From assembly GCF_042186555.1 (NCBI RefSeq), contig NC_133324.1:930001-994000 (forward strand): 64,000 nucleotides of DNA, written 5' to 3'. The position numbers and the translations under genes are program-made. Below the pieces are notes generated by a model, which saw nothing but the letters and a program-made list of their open reading frames with translations, was not told where the DNA came from and searched no databases. The stretch's first letter is position 1. Each line of letters starts with the position of its first letter. Below are positions 19,422-32,814 of the stretch, piece after piece. The stretch comes from Aquarana catesbeiana. Its lineage: Eukaryota; Chordata; Amphibia; Anura; Ranidae.

Positions 19422-22400
19422 GTCCCCCCTCCTCCCCTTCCCCCACCTGTCATCTCCCCCCCTCCTTCCTTCCTCCCAACTGTCATCTCCCCCCCTCCTT
19501 CCTTCCTCCCAACTGTCATCTCCCCCCCTCCTTCCCTTCCTCCCAACTGTCATGTCCCCCCCTCCTCCCCTTCCTCCCAACTGTCATGTCCCCCCCTCCT
19601 CCCCTTCCTCCCAACTGTCATGTCCCCCCCTCCTCCCCTTCCTCCCAACTGTCATGTCCCCCCCTCCTCCCCTTCCTCCCAACTGTCATGTCCCCCCCTC
19701 CTCCCCTTCCTCCCAACTGTCATGTCCCCCCCTCCTCCCCTTCCTCCCAACTGTCATCTCCCCCCCTCCTCCCCTTCCTCCCAACTGTCATCTCCCCCCC
19801 CTCCTCCCCTTCCTCCCAACTGTCATGTCCCCCCTCCTCCCCTTCCCCCACCTGTCATCTCCCCCCTCCTTCCCTTCCTCCCAACTGTCATCTCCCCCCC
19901 TCCTCCCCTTCCTCCCAACTGTCATGTCCCCCCCTCCTTCCCTTCCTCCCAACTGTCATGTCCCCCCTTCCTCCCAACTGTCATGTCCCCCTCCTCCAAC
20001 TGTCATGTCCCCCCTCCTCCCCTTCCTCCCCACCTGTCATGTCCCCCCTCCTCCCCTTCCTCCCAACTGTCATGTCCCCCCCTCCTTCCCTTCCTCCCAA
20101 CTGTCATGTCCCCCCTTCCTCCCAACTGTCATGTCCCCCCCTCCTCCCCTTCCTCCCACCTGTCATGTCCCCCCTCCTCCCCTTCCCCCACTGTCATCTC
20201 CTCCCCTTCCTCCCACCTGTCATGTCCCCCTCCTTCCCTTCCTCCAACTGTCATGTCCCCCCCTCCTTCCCTTCCTCCCAACTGTCATGTCCCCCCTTCC
20301 TCCCAACTGTCATGTCCCCCCTCCTCCCCTTCCTCCCAACTGTCATGTCCCCCCCTCCTTCCCTTCCTCCCAACTGTCATGTCCCCCCTTCCTCCCAACT
20401 GTCATGTCCCCCCCTCCTTCCCTTCCTCCAACTGTCATGTCCCCCCTTCCTCCCAACTGTCATGTCCCCCCTCCTTCCTTCCTCCCAACTGTCATGTCCC
20501 CCCTTCCTCCCAACTGTCATGTCCCCCCCTCCTCCCCTTCCCCCACCTGTCATCTCCCCCCCCTCCTTCCCTTCCTCCCAACTGTCATGTCCCCCCTCCT
20601 CCCCTTCCTCCCAACTGTCATCTCCCCCCCTCCCCTTCCTCCCAACTGTCATCTCCCCCCCTCCTCCCCTTCCTCCCAACTGTCATGTCCCCCCCTCCTC
20701 CCCTTCCTCCCAACTGTCATCTCCCCCCCTCCTTCCCTTCCTCCCAACTGTCATGTCCCCCCCTCCTCCCCTTCCTCCCAACTGTCATGTCCCCCCCTCC
20801 TCCCCTTCCTCCCAACTGTCATCTCCCCCCCTCCTCCCCTTCCTCCCAACTGTCATCTCCCCCCTCCTCCCTTCCCCCCAACTGTCATGTCCCCCCCTCC
20901 TTCCCTTCCTCCCAACTGTCATGTCCCCCCCTCCTTCCCTTCCTCCCAACTGTCATGTCCCCCCCTCCTCCCCTTCCTCCCAACTGTCATGTCCCCCCCT
21001 CCTCCCCTTCCTCCCAACTGTCATGTCCCCCCCTCCTCCCCTTCCTCCCAACTGTCATCTCCCCCCCTCCTTCCCTTCCTCCCAACTGTCATGTCCCCCC
21101 CTCCTCCCCTTCCTCCCAACTGTCATCTCCCCCCCTCCTCCCCTTCCTCCCAACTGTCATGTCCCCCCCTCCTCCCCTTCCTCCCAACTGTCATGTCCCC
21201 CCCCTCCTCCCCTTCCTCCCAACTGTCATGTCCCCCCCTCCTCCCCTTCCTCCCAACTGTCATGTCCCCCCCTCCTCCCCTTCCTCCCAACTGTCATGTC
21301 CCCCCCTCCTCCCCTTCCTCCCAACTGTCATGTCCCCCCCTCCTCCCCTTCCTCCCAACTGTCATGTCCCCCCCTCCTCCCCTTCCTCCCAACTGTCATC
21401 TCCCCCCCTCCTCCCCTTCCTCCACCTGTCATCTCCCTCCCCTTCCTCCCAACTGTCATGTCCCCCCCTCCTTCCCTTCCTCCCAACTGTCATGTCCCCC
21501 CCTTCCTCCCAACTGTCATGTCCCCCCCCCTCCTCCCCTTCCTCCCAACTGTCATGTCCCCCCCTCCTCCCCTTCCTCCCAACTGTCATCTCCCCCCCTC
21601 CTCCCCTTCCTCCCAACTGTCATCTCCCCCCCTCCTCCCCTTCCTCCCAACTGTCATCTCCCCCCCTCCTCCCCTTCCTCCCAACTGTCATCTCCCCCCC
21701 TCCTCCCCTTCCTCCACCTGTCATCTCCTCCCTTCCTCCCAACTGTCATGTCCCCCCTCCTTCCCTTCCTCCCAACTGTCATGTCCCCCCCTTCCTCCCA
21801 ACTGTCATGTCCCCCCCTCCTCCCCTTCCTCCCAACTGTCATGTCCCCCCTCCTCCCCTTCCTCCCAACTGTCATGTCCCCCCCTCCTCCCCTTCCTCCC
21901 AACTGTCATGTCCCCCCCTCCTCCCCTTCCTCCCAACTGTCATCTCCCCCCTCCTCCCCTTCCTCCCACCTGTCATCTCCTCCCCTTCCTCCCAACTGTC
22001 ATGTCCCCCCCTCCTTCCCTTCCTCCCAACTGTCATGTCCCCCCCTCCTCCCCTTCCTCCCAACTGTCATGTCCCCCCCTCCTCCCCTTCCTCCCAACTG
22101 TCATGTCCCCCCCTCCTCCCCTTCCCCCACCTATCATCTCCCCCCCTCCTTCCCTTCCTCCCAACTGTCATGTCCCCCCCTCCTCCCCTTCCTCCCAACT
22201 GTCATCTCCCCCCCTCCTCCCCTTCCCCCACCTGTCATCTCCCCCCCTCCTTCCCTTCCTCCCAACTGTCATCTCCCCCCTCCTTCCCTTCCTCCCAAGT
22301 GTCATGTCCCCCCCTCCTCCCCTCCTCCCAACTGTCATCTCCCCCCCTCTTCCCTTCCTCCCAACTGTCATCTCCCCCCCTCTTCCCCTTCCTCCCAACT

Positions 22401-24717
22401 GTCATCTCCCCCCCTCCTCCCCTTCCTCCCAACTGTCATGTCCCCCCCTCCTCCCCTTCCCCCCAACTGTCATGTCCCCCCCTCCTTCCCTTCCTCCCAA
22501 CTGTCATGTCCCCCCCTCCTTCCTTCCTCCCAACTGTCATGTCCCCCCCTCCTCCCCTTCCTCCCAACTGTCATGTCCCCCCTCCTCCCCTTCCCCCCAC
22601 CTGTCATCTCCCCCCCTCCTTCCCTTCCTCCCAACTGTCATCTCCCCCCCTCCTTCCCTTCCTCCCAACTGTCATCTCCCCCCCTCCTTCCCTTCCTCCC
22701 AACTGTCATGTCCCCCCCTCCTTCCCTTCCTCCCAACTGTCATGTCCCCCCTCCTCCCCTTCCTCCCAACTGTCATGTCCCCCCTCCTCCCCTTCCCCCA
22801 CCTGTCATCTCCCCCCCTCCTTCCCTTCCTCCCAACTGTCATCTCCCCCCCTCCTTCCCTTCCTCCCAACTGTCATGTCCCCCCCTCCTTCCCTTCCTCC
22901 CAACTGTCATGTCCCCCCCTCCTCCCCTTCCTCCCAACTGTCATGTCCCCCCCTCCTCCCCTTCCCCCACCTGTCATCTCCCCCCCTCCTTCCCTTCCTC
23001 CCAACTGTCATCTCCCCCCCTCCTCCCTTCCTCCCAACTGTCATCTCCCCCCTCCTCCCTTCCTCCCAACTGTCATCTCCCCCCCTCCTCCCCTTCCTCC
23101 CACCTGTCATCTCCCCCCTCCTCCCCTTCCTCCCAACTGTCATCTCCCCCCCTCCTCCCTTCCTCCCAACTGTCATCTCCCCCCTCCTCCCCTTCCTCCC
23201 AACTGTCATCTCCCCCCCTCCTCCCCTTCCTCCCAACTGTCATGTCCCCCCTTCCTCCCAACTGTCATGTCCCCCCCTCCTCCCCTTCCTCCCAACTGTC
23301 ATGTCCCCCCCTCCTTCCCTTCCTCCCAACTGTCATGTCCCCCCCCTCCTTCCCTTCCTCCCAACTGTCATCTCCCCCCCCTCCTTCCCTTCCTCCCAAC
23401 TGTCATCTCCCCCCCTCCTCCCCTTCCTCCCAACTGTCATCTCCCCCCCTCCTTCCCTTCCTCCCAACTGTCATGTCCCCCCTCCTCCCCTTCCTCCCAC
23501 CTGTCATCTCCCCCCCTCCTCCCCTTCCTCCCACCTGTCATCTCCCCCCCTCCTCCCCTTCCTCCCACCTGTCATCTCCCCCCCTCCTCCCCTTCCTCCC
23601 AACTGTCATCTCCCCTCCTCCCCTTCCTCCCACCTGTCATCTCCCCCCCTCCTTCCCTTCCTCCCAACTCTCATCTCCCCCCTCCTCCCCTTCCTCCCAA
23701 CTGTCATCTCCCCCCTCCTCCCCTTCCTCCCAACTGTCATGTCCCCCCCCTCCTCCCCTTCCTCCCAACTGTCATGTCCCCCCCTCCTCCCCTTCCTCCC
23801 AACTGTCATCTCCCCCCCTCCTCCCCTTCCTCCCAACTGTCATCTCCCCCCCTCCTCCCCTTCCTCCCAACTGTCATCTCCCCCCCTCCTCCCCTTCCCC
23901 CCAACTGTCATGTCCCCCCCTCCTTCCCTTCCCCCCAACTGTCATGTCCCCCCCTCCTTCCCTTCCTCCCAACTGTCATGTCCCCCCCTCCTTCCCTTCC
24001 TCCCAACTGTCATGTCCCCCCCTCCTTCCCTTCCTCCCAACTGTCATGTCCCCCCCTCCTTCCCTTCCTCCCAACTGTCATGTCCCCCCCTCCTTCCCTT
24101 CCTCCCAACTGTCATGTCCCCCCCCTCCTTCCCTTCCTCCCAACTGTCATGTCCCCCCCTCCTTCCCTTCCTCCCAACTGTCATGTCCCCCCTCCTCCCC
24201 TTCCTCCCAACTGTCATCTCCCCCCCTCCTCCCCTTCCTCCCAACTGTCATCTCCCCCCCCTCCTCCCCTTCCTCCCAACTGTCATCTCCCCCCCTCCTC
24301 CCCTTCCTCCCAACTGTCATCTCCCCCCCTCCTCCCCTTCCTCCCAACTGTCATCTCCTCCCCTTCCTCCCAACTGTCATGTCCCCCCCTCCTTCCCTTC
24401 CTCCCAACTGTCATGTCCCCCCCTCCTCCCCTTCCTCCCAACTGTCATGTCCCCCCCCTCCTCCCCTTCCCCCACCTGTCATCTCCCCCCCTCCTTCCCT
24501 TCCTCCCAACTGTCATCTCCCCCCCTCCTTCCCTTCCTCCCAACTGTCATCTCCCCCCTCCTCCCCTTCCTCCCAACTGTCATGTCCCCCCCCTCCTCCC
24601 CTTCCTCCCAACTGTCATGTCCCCCCCTCCTCCCCTTCCTCCCAACTGTCATGTCCCCCCCTCCTCCCCTTCCTCCCAACTGTCATGTCCCCCCCTCCTC
24701 CCCTTCCTCCCAACTGT

Positions 24718-24800
24718 CATCTCCCCCCAACTGTCATCTCCCCCCAACTGTCATCTCCCCCCAACTGTCATCTCCCCCCAACTGTCATCTCCCCCCTCCT
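24718..24800. repeat. 17-bp monomers inside the 34-bp array
   Basis: Several consecutive units of 17 bp (AACTGTCATCTCCCCCC) interrupt the 34-bp pattern. A similar short run occurs at about 26515-26575. They are either relics of the ancestral monomer or new deletions of half a dimer. Confidence 0.75.
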
Positions 24801-27800
24801 CCCCTTCCCCCACCTGTCATCTCCCCCCCTCCTCCCCTTCCCCCCAACTGTCATGTCCCCCCCTCCTTCCCTTCCTCCCAACTGTCATGTCCCCCCTCCT
24901 CCCCTTCCTCCCACCTGTCATCTCCCCCCCTCCTCCCCTTCCTCCCACCTGTCATCTCCCCCCCTCCTCCCCTTCCTCCCACCTGTCATCTCCCCCCCTC
25001 CTCCCCTTCCTCCCAACTGTCATCTCCCCCCCTCCTCCCCTTCCTCCCACCTGTCATCTCCCCCCCTCCTCCCCTTCCTCCCACCTGTCATCTCCCCCCC
25101 TCCTTCCCTTCCTCCCAACTGTCATCTCCCCCCTCCTCCCCTTCCTCCCAACTGTCATCTCCCCCCTCCTCCCCTTCCTCCCAACTGTCATCTCCCCCCC
25201 TCCTCCCCTTCCTCCCAACTGTCATCTCCCCCCCTCCTCCCCTTCCTCCCAACTGTCATCTCCCCCCCTCCTCCCCTTCCTCCCAACTGTCATCTCCCCC
25301 CCTCCTCCCCTTCCTCCCAACTGTCATGTCCCCCCTCCTCCCCTTCCTCCCAACTGTCATCCCCCCCTCCTTCCCTTCCTCCCAACTGTCATGTCCCCCC
25401 TTCCTCCCAACTGTCATGTCCCCCCTCCTCCCCTTCCTCCCAACTGTCATGTCCCCCCTCCTTCCCTTCCTCCCAACTGTCATGTCCCCCCCTCCTTCCC
25501 TTCCTCCCAACTGTCATGTCCCCCCCTCCTCCCCTTCCCCCCAACTGTCATGTCCCCCCCTCCTTCCCTTCCTCCCAACTGTCATGTCCCCCCCTCCTTC
25601 CCTTCCTCCCAACTGTCATGTCCCCCCCTCCTTCCCTTCCTCCCAACTGTCATGTCCCCCCCTCCTCCCCTTCCTCCCAACTGTCATGTCCCCCCCTCCT
25701 CCCCTTCCTCCCAACTGTCATGTCCCCCCTTCCTCCCAACTGTCATGTCCCCCCCTCCTCCCCTTCCTCCCAACTGTCATGTCCCCCCCTCCTCCCCTTC
25801 CTCCCAACTGTCATGTCCCCCCCTCCTCCCCTTCCTCCCAACTGTCATGTCCCCCCCTCCTCCCCTTCCTCCCAACTGTCATCTCCCCCCCTCCTCCCCT
25901 TCCTCCCAACTGTCATCTCCCCCCCTCCTCCCCTTCCTCCCAACTGTCATCTCCCCCCCTTCCCCCACCTGTCATCTCCTCCCCTTCCTCCCAACTGTCA
26001 TGTCCCCCCCTCCTTCCCTTCCTCCCAACTGTCATGTCCCCCCCTCCTCCCCTTCCTCCCAACTGTCATGTCCCCCCCTCCTTCCCTTCCTCCCAACTGT
26101 CATCTCCCCCCCTCCTCCCCTTCCCCCACCTGTCATCTCCTCCCCTTCCTCCCAACTGTCATGTCCCCCCCTCCTTCCCTTCCTCCCAACTGTCATGTCC
26201 CCCCTTCCTCCCAACTGTCATGTCCCCCCCTCCTCCCCTTCCTCCCAACTGTCATGTCCCCCCCTCCTCCCCTTCCCCCACCTGTCATCTCCCCCCCTCC
26301 TTCCCTTCCTCCCAACTGTCATGTCCCCCCCTCCTCCCCTTCCTCCCAACTGTCATGTCCCCCCTCCTCCCCTTCCCCCACCTGTCATGTCCCCCCCTCC
26401 TCCCCTTCCCCCCACCTGTCATGTCCCCCCCTCCTCCCCTTCCTCCCACCTGTCATCTCCCCCCCTCCTCCCCTTCCTCCCACCTGTCATCTCCCCCCTC
26501 CTCCCCTTCCCCCCAACTGTCATCTCCCCCCAACTGTCATCTCCCCCCAACTGTCATCTCCTCCCAACTGTCATCTCCCCCCCTCCTCCCCTTCCCCCAC
26601 CTGTCATCTCCCCCCTCCTCCCCTTCCCCCCAACTGTCATGTCCCCCCTCCTTCCCTTCCTCCCAAATGTCATGTCCCCCCTCCTTCCCTTCCTCCCAAC
26701 TGTCATGTCCCCCCTCCTTCCCTTCCTCCCAACTGTCATGTCCCCCCCTCCTCCCCTTCCTCCCAACTGTCATGTCCCCCCCTCCTCCCCTTCCCCCACC
26801 TGTCATCTCCCCCCCTCCTCCCCTTCCTCCCAACTGTCATCTCCCCCCCTCCTCCCCTTCCTCCCAACTGTCATCTCCCCTCCTCCTCCCCTTCCTCCCA
26901 ACTGTCATGTCCCCCCCTCCTCCCCTTCCCCCCAACTGTCCTGTCCCCCCCTCCTCCCCTTCCCCCCAACTCTCATCTCCTCCCAACTGTCATCTCCTCC
27001 CAACTGTCATGTCCCCCCCTCCTCCCCTTCCTCCCAACTTTCATGTCCCCCCCTCCTCCCCTTCCTCCCAACTGTCATCTCCCCCCCTCCTCCCCTTCCT
27101 CCCAACTGTCATGTCCCCCCCTCCTTCCCTTCCTCCCAACTGTCATGTCCCCCCCTCCTTCCCTTCCTCCCAACTGTCATGTCCCCCCCTCCTTCCCTTC
27201 CTCCCAACTGTCATCTCCCCCCCTCCTTCCCTTCCTCCCAACTGTCATCTCCCCCCCTCCTCCCCTTCCTCCCAACTGTCATGTCCCCCCCTCCTCCCCT
27301 TCCCCCCAACTGTCATGTCCCCCCCTCCTCCCCTTCCCCCCAACTGTCATGTCCCCCCCTCCTTCCCTTCCTTCCAACTGTCATGTCCCCCCTTCCTCCC
27401 AACTGTCATGTCCCCCCTCCTCCCCTTCCTCCCAACTGTCATGTCCCCCCCTCCTCCCCTTCCCCCACCTGTCATCTCCTCCCCTTCCTCCCAACTGTCA
27501 TGTCCCCCCCTCCTTCCCTTCCTCCCAACTGTCATGTCCCCCCTTCCTCCCAACTGTCATGTCCCCCCTCCTCCCCTTCCTCCCAACTGTCATGTCCCCC
27601 CCTCCTCCCCTTCCCCCACCTGTCATCTCCCCCCCTCCTTCCCTTCCTCCCAACTGTCATGTCCCCCCCTCCTCCCCTTCCTCCCAACTGTCATCTCCCC
27701 CCCTCCTCCCCTTCCTCCCAACTGTCATCTCCCCCCCTCCTCCCCTTCCCCCCAACTGTCATGTCCCCCCCTCCTTCCCTTCCTCCCAACTGTCATGTCC

Positions 27801-29527
27801 CCCCCTCCTCCCCTTCCTCCCAACTGTCATCTCCCCCCTCCTCCCCTTCCTCCCAACTGTGATGTCCCCCCCTCCTTCCCTTCCCCCCAACTGTCATGTC
27901 CCCCCCTCCTTCCCTTCCTCCCAACTGTCATGTCCCCCCCTCCTCCCCTTCCTCCCAACTGTCATGTCCCCCCTCCTCCCCTTCCCCCACCTGTCATCTC
28001 CCCCCCTCCTTCCCTTCCTCCCAACTGTCATGTCCCCCCCTCCTCCCCTTCCTCCCAACTGTCATCTCCCCCCTCCTCCCCTTCCTCCCAACTGTCATGT
28101 CCCCCCCTCCTCCCCTTCCCCCCAACTGTCATGTCCCCCCCCTCCTTCCCTTCCTCCCAACTGTCATGTCCCCCCCTCCTCCCCTTCCTCCCAACTGTCA
28201 TCTCCCCCCCTCCTCCCCTTCCTCCCAACTGTCATCTCCCCCCCTCCTCCCCTTCCCCCACCTGTCATCTCCTCCCCTTCCTTCCAACTGTCATGTCCCC
28301 CCCTCCTTCCCTTCCTCCCAACTGTCATGTCCCCCTCTCCTCCCCTTCCTCCCAACTGTCATGTCCCCCCCTCCTCCCCTTCCCCCCACCTGTCATGTCC
28401 CCCCCTCCTCCCCTTCCCCCCACCTGTCATGTCCCCCCCTCCTCCCCTTCCTCCCACCTGTCATGTCCCCCCCTCCTCCCCTTCCTCCCAACTGTCATCT
28501 CCCCCCCTCCTCCCCTTCCCCCACCTGTCATCTCCTCCCCTTCCTCCCAACTGTCATGTCCCCCCCTCCTTCCCTTCCTCCCAACTGTCATGTCCCCCCT
28601 TCCTCCCAACTGTCATGTCCCCCCTCCTCCCCTTGCTCCCAACTGTCATGTCCCCCCTCCTCCCCTTCCCCCACCTGTCATCTCCCCCCCTCCTTCCCTT
28701 CCTCCCAACTGTCATGTCCCCCCCTCCTCCCCTTCCTCCCAACTGTCATCTCCCCCCCTCCTCCCCTTCCTCCCAACTGTCATGTCCCCCCCTCCTCCCC
28801 TTCCCCCCAACTGTCATGTCCCCCCTCCTTCCCTTCCTCCCAACTGTCATGTCCCCCCCTCCTCCCCTTCCTCCCAACTGTCATGTCCCCCCCTCCTCCC
28901 CTTCCTCCCAACTGTCATCTCCCCCCCTCCTCCCCTTCCCCCCAACTGTCATCTCCCCCCCTCCTCCCCTTCCCCCCAACTGTCATGTCCCCCCCTCCTC
29001 CCCTTCCCCCCAACTGTCATGTCCCCCCTCCTTCCCTTCCTCCCAACTGTCATGTCCCCCCCTCCTTCCCTTCCTCCCAACTGTCATGTCCCCCCCTCCT
29101 CCCCTTCCCCCACCTGTCATCTCCCCCCCTCCTTCCCTTCATCCCAACTGTCATGTCCCCCCCTCCTCCCCTTCCTCCCACCTGTCATCTCCCCCCCTCC
29201 TCCCCTTCCCCCCACCTGTAATTTCCCCCCCTCCTCCCCTTCCCCCCACCTGTCATGTCCCCCCCCTCCTCCCCTTCCCCCCACCTGTCATGTCCCCCCC
29301 CTCCTCCCCTTCCTCCCAACTGTCATGTCCCCCCCCTCCTCCCCTTCCTCCCAACTGTCATGTCCCCCCCCCTCCTCCCCTTCCTCCCAACTGTCATGTC
29401 CCCCCCCTCCTCCCCTTCCTCCCAACTGTCATGTCCCCCCCCCCTCCTCCCCTTCCTCCCAACTGTCATGTCCCCCCCCTCCTTCCCTTCCTCCCAACTG
29501 TCATGTCCCCCCCCTCCTTCCCTTCCT

Positions 29528-29642
29528 CCCGACTGTCATGTCCCCCCCTCCTCCCCTTCCTCCCGACTGTCATGTCCCCCCCTCCTCCCCTTCCTCCCGA
29601 CTGTCATGTCCCCCCCTCCTCCCCTTCCTCCCGACTGTCATG
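29528..29642. repeat. CCGACTG subfamily block 2
   Basis: Four consecutive units carry CCGACTG in place of CCAACTG and are flanked by ordinary units with expanded C tracts (up to C9 near 29435). Confidence 0.75.
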
Positions 29643-30797
29643 TCCCCCCTCCTTCCCTTCCTCCCAACTGTCATCTCCCCCCCTCCTCCCCTTCCTCCCA
29701 ACTGTCATCTCCCCCCCTCCTCCCCTTCCTCCCAACTGTCATCTCTCCCCCTTCTCCCCTTCCTCCCAACTGTCATCTCCCCCCCTCCTCCCCTTCCTCC
29801 CAACTGTCATCTCCCCCCCTCCTTCCCTTCCTCCCAACTGTCATCTCCCCCCCTCCTTCCCTTCCTCCCAACTGTCATCTCCCCCCCTCCTTCCCTTCCT
29901 CCCAACTGTCATGTCCCCCCCCTCCTTCCCTTCCTCCCAACTGTCATGTCCCCCCTCCTCCCCTTCCTCCCAACTGTCATCTCCCCCCCTCCTCCCCTTC
30001 CTCCCAACTGTCATGTCCCCCCCTCCTCCCCTTCCCCCAACTGTCATGTCCCCCCCTCCTCCCCTTCCTCCCAACTGTCATTTCCCCCCTTCCTCCCAAC
30101 TGTCATGTCCCCCCCTCCTCCCCTTCCTCCCAACTGTCATTTCCCCCCTTCCTCCCAACTGTCATGTCCCCCCCCTCCTCCCTTCCTCCACCTGTCATCT
30201 CCCCCCCTCCTCCCCTTCCTCCCAACTGTCATCTCTCCCCCTTCTCCCCTTCCTCCCAACTGTCATCTCCCCCCCTCCTCCCCTTCCCCCACCTGTCATA
30301 TCCCCCCCTCCTCCCCTTCCTCCCACCTGTCATCTCCCCCCCTCCTCCCCTTCCTCCCAACTGTCATCTCCCCCCCTCCTCCCCTTCCCCCACCTGTCAT
30401 CTCCCCCCCTCCTCCCCTTCCCCCACCTGTCATCTCCCCCCCTCCTCCCCTTCCCCCCAACTGTCATGTCCCCCCCTCCTTCCCTTCCTCCCAACTGTCA
30501 TGTCCCCCCTCCTTCCCTTCCTCCCAACTGTCATGTCCCCCCCTCCTCCCCTTCCCCCACCTGTCATCTCCCCCCCCCTTCCCTTCCTCCCAACTGTCAT
30601 GTCCCCCCCTCCTCCCCTTCCCCCACCTGTCATCTCCCCCCCTCCTCCCCTTCCTCCCAACTGTCATCTCCCCCCCTCCTCCCCTTCCCCCCAATTGTCA
30701 TGTCCCCCCCCTCCTCCCCTCCCCCCAACTGTCATGTCCCCCCCTCCTTCCCTGCCCCCACCTGTCATCTCCCCCCCTCCTTCCCTTCCTCCCAACT

Positions 30798-30945
30798 GTC
30801 GTGTCCCCCCCTCCTTCCCTTCCTCCCAACTGTCGTGTCCCCCCCTCCTTCCCTTCCTCCCAACTGTCGTGTCCCCCCCTCCTTCCCTTCCTCCCAACTG
30901 TCGTGTCCCCCCCTCCTTCCCTTCCTCCCAACTGTCGTGTCCCCC
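30798..30945. repeat. GTCGTG subfamily block (first)
   Basis: Consecutive units read AACTGTCGTGTCC instead of AACTGTCATGTCC and use the CTTCC long-tract variant. The block is preceded by the marker TTCCCTGCCCCCACCTG. Confidence 0.8.
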
Positions 30946-32814
30946 CCTCCTCCCCTTCCTCCCAACTGTCATGTCCCCCCCTCCTCCCCTTCCTCCCAAC
31001 TGTCATCTCCCCCCTCCTCCCCTTTCTCCCAACTGTCATCTCCTCCCAACTGTCATGTCCCCCCCTCCTCCCAACTGTCATGTCCCCCCTCCCCCCCTCC
31101 TCCCAACTGTCATCTCCTCCCACCTGTCATCTCCCCCCTCCTCCCCTTCCTCCCACCTGTCATCTCCCCCCTCCTTCCCTTCCTCCCAACTGTCATGTCC
31201 CCCCTCCTTCCCTTCCTCCCAACTGTCATCTCCCCCCTCCTCCCCTTCCTCCCAACTGTCATCTCCCCCCCTCCTCCCCACTGTCATCTCCCCCTCCTCC
31301 CCTTCCTCCCAACTGTCATGTCCCCCCCTCCTCCCCTTCCTCCCAACTGTCATGTCCCCCTCCCTCCCCTCCCCTTCCTCCCACCTGTCATGTCCCCCCC
31401 TCCTCCCCTTCCTCCCACCTGTCATGTCCCCCCCTCCTCCCCTTCCTCTCAACTGTCATGTCCCCCCCTCCTCCCCTTCCTCTCAACTGTCATCTCCCCC
31501 CCTCCTCCCCTTCCTCCCAACTGTCATGTCCCCCCCTCCTCCCCTTCCTCCCAACTGTCATGTCCCCCCCTCCTCCCCTTCCTCCCAACTGTCATCTCCC
31601 CCCTCCTCCCCTTTCTCCCAACTGTCATCTCCTCCCAACTGTCATGTCCCCCCCTCCTCCCAACTGTCATGTCCCCCCTCCCCCCCTCCTCCCAACTGTC
31701 ATCTCCTCCCACCTGTCATCTCCCCCCTCCTCCCCTTCCTCCCACCTGTCATCTCCCCCCTCCTTCCCTTCCTCCCAACTGTCATGTCCCCCCTCCTTCC
31801 CTTCCTCCCAACTGTCATCTCCCCCCTCCTCCCCTTCCTCCCAACTGTCATCTCCCCCCCTCCTCCCCACTGTCATCTCCCCCCTCCTCCCCTTCCTCCC
31901 AACTGTCATGTCCCCCCCTCCTCCCCTTCCTCCCAACTGTCATGTCCCCCCCTCCTCCCCTTCCTCCCACCTGTCATGTCCCCCCCCTCCTCCCTTCCTC
32001 CCACCTGTCATGTCCCCCCCTCCTCCCCTTCCTCCCAACTGTCATGTCCCCCCTCCTTCCCTTCCTCCCAACTGTCATGTCCCCCCCTCCTTCCCTTCCT
32101 CCCAACTGTCATCTTCCCCCCCCTCCTCCCCTTCCTCCCAACTGTCATCTCCCCCCCTCCTCCCCTTCCTCCCAACTGTCATCTCCCCCCCTCCTCCCCT
32201 TCCTCCCAACTGTCCTGTCCCCCCCTCCTCCCCTTCCTCCCAACTGTCCTGTCCCCCCCTCCTCCCCTTCCCCCCACCTGTCATGTCCCCCCCTCCTCCC
32301 CTTCCTCCCACCTGTCATGTCCCCCCCTCCTCCCCTTCCTCTCAACTGTCATGTCCCCCCCTCCTCCCCTTCCTCTCAACTGTCATCTCCCCCCCTCCTC
32401 CCCTTCCTCCCAACTGTCATGTCCCCCCCTCCTCCCCTTCCTCCCAACTGTCATGTCCCCCCCTCCTCCCCTTCCTCCCAACTGTCATGTCCCCCCCTCC
32501 TCCCCTTCCTCCCAACTGTCATGTCCCCCCCTCCTCCCCTTCCTCCCAACTGTCATGTCCCCCCCTCCTCCCCTTCCTCCCAACTGTCATGTCCCCCCCT
32601 CCTCCCTTCCTCCCAACTGTCATGTCCCCCCCTCCTCCCCTTCCTCCCAACTGTCATGTCCCCCCCTCCTCCCCTTCCTCCCAACTGTCATGTCCCCCCC
32701 CTCCTCCCCTTCCTCCCAACTGTCATGTCCCCCCCTCCTCCCCTTCCTCCCAACTGTCATGTCCCCCCCTCCTCCCCTTCCTCCCAACTGTCATCTCCCC
32801 CCAACTGTCATCTC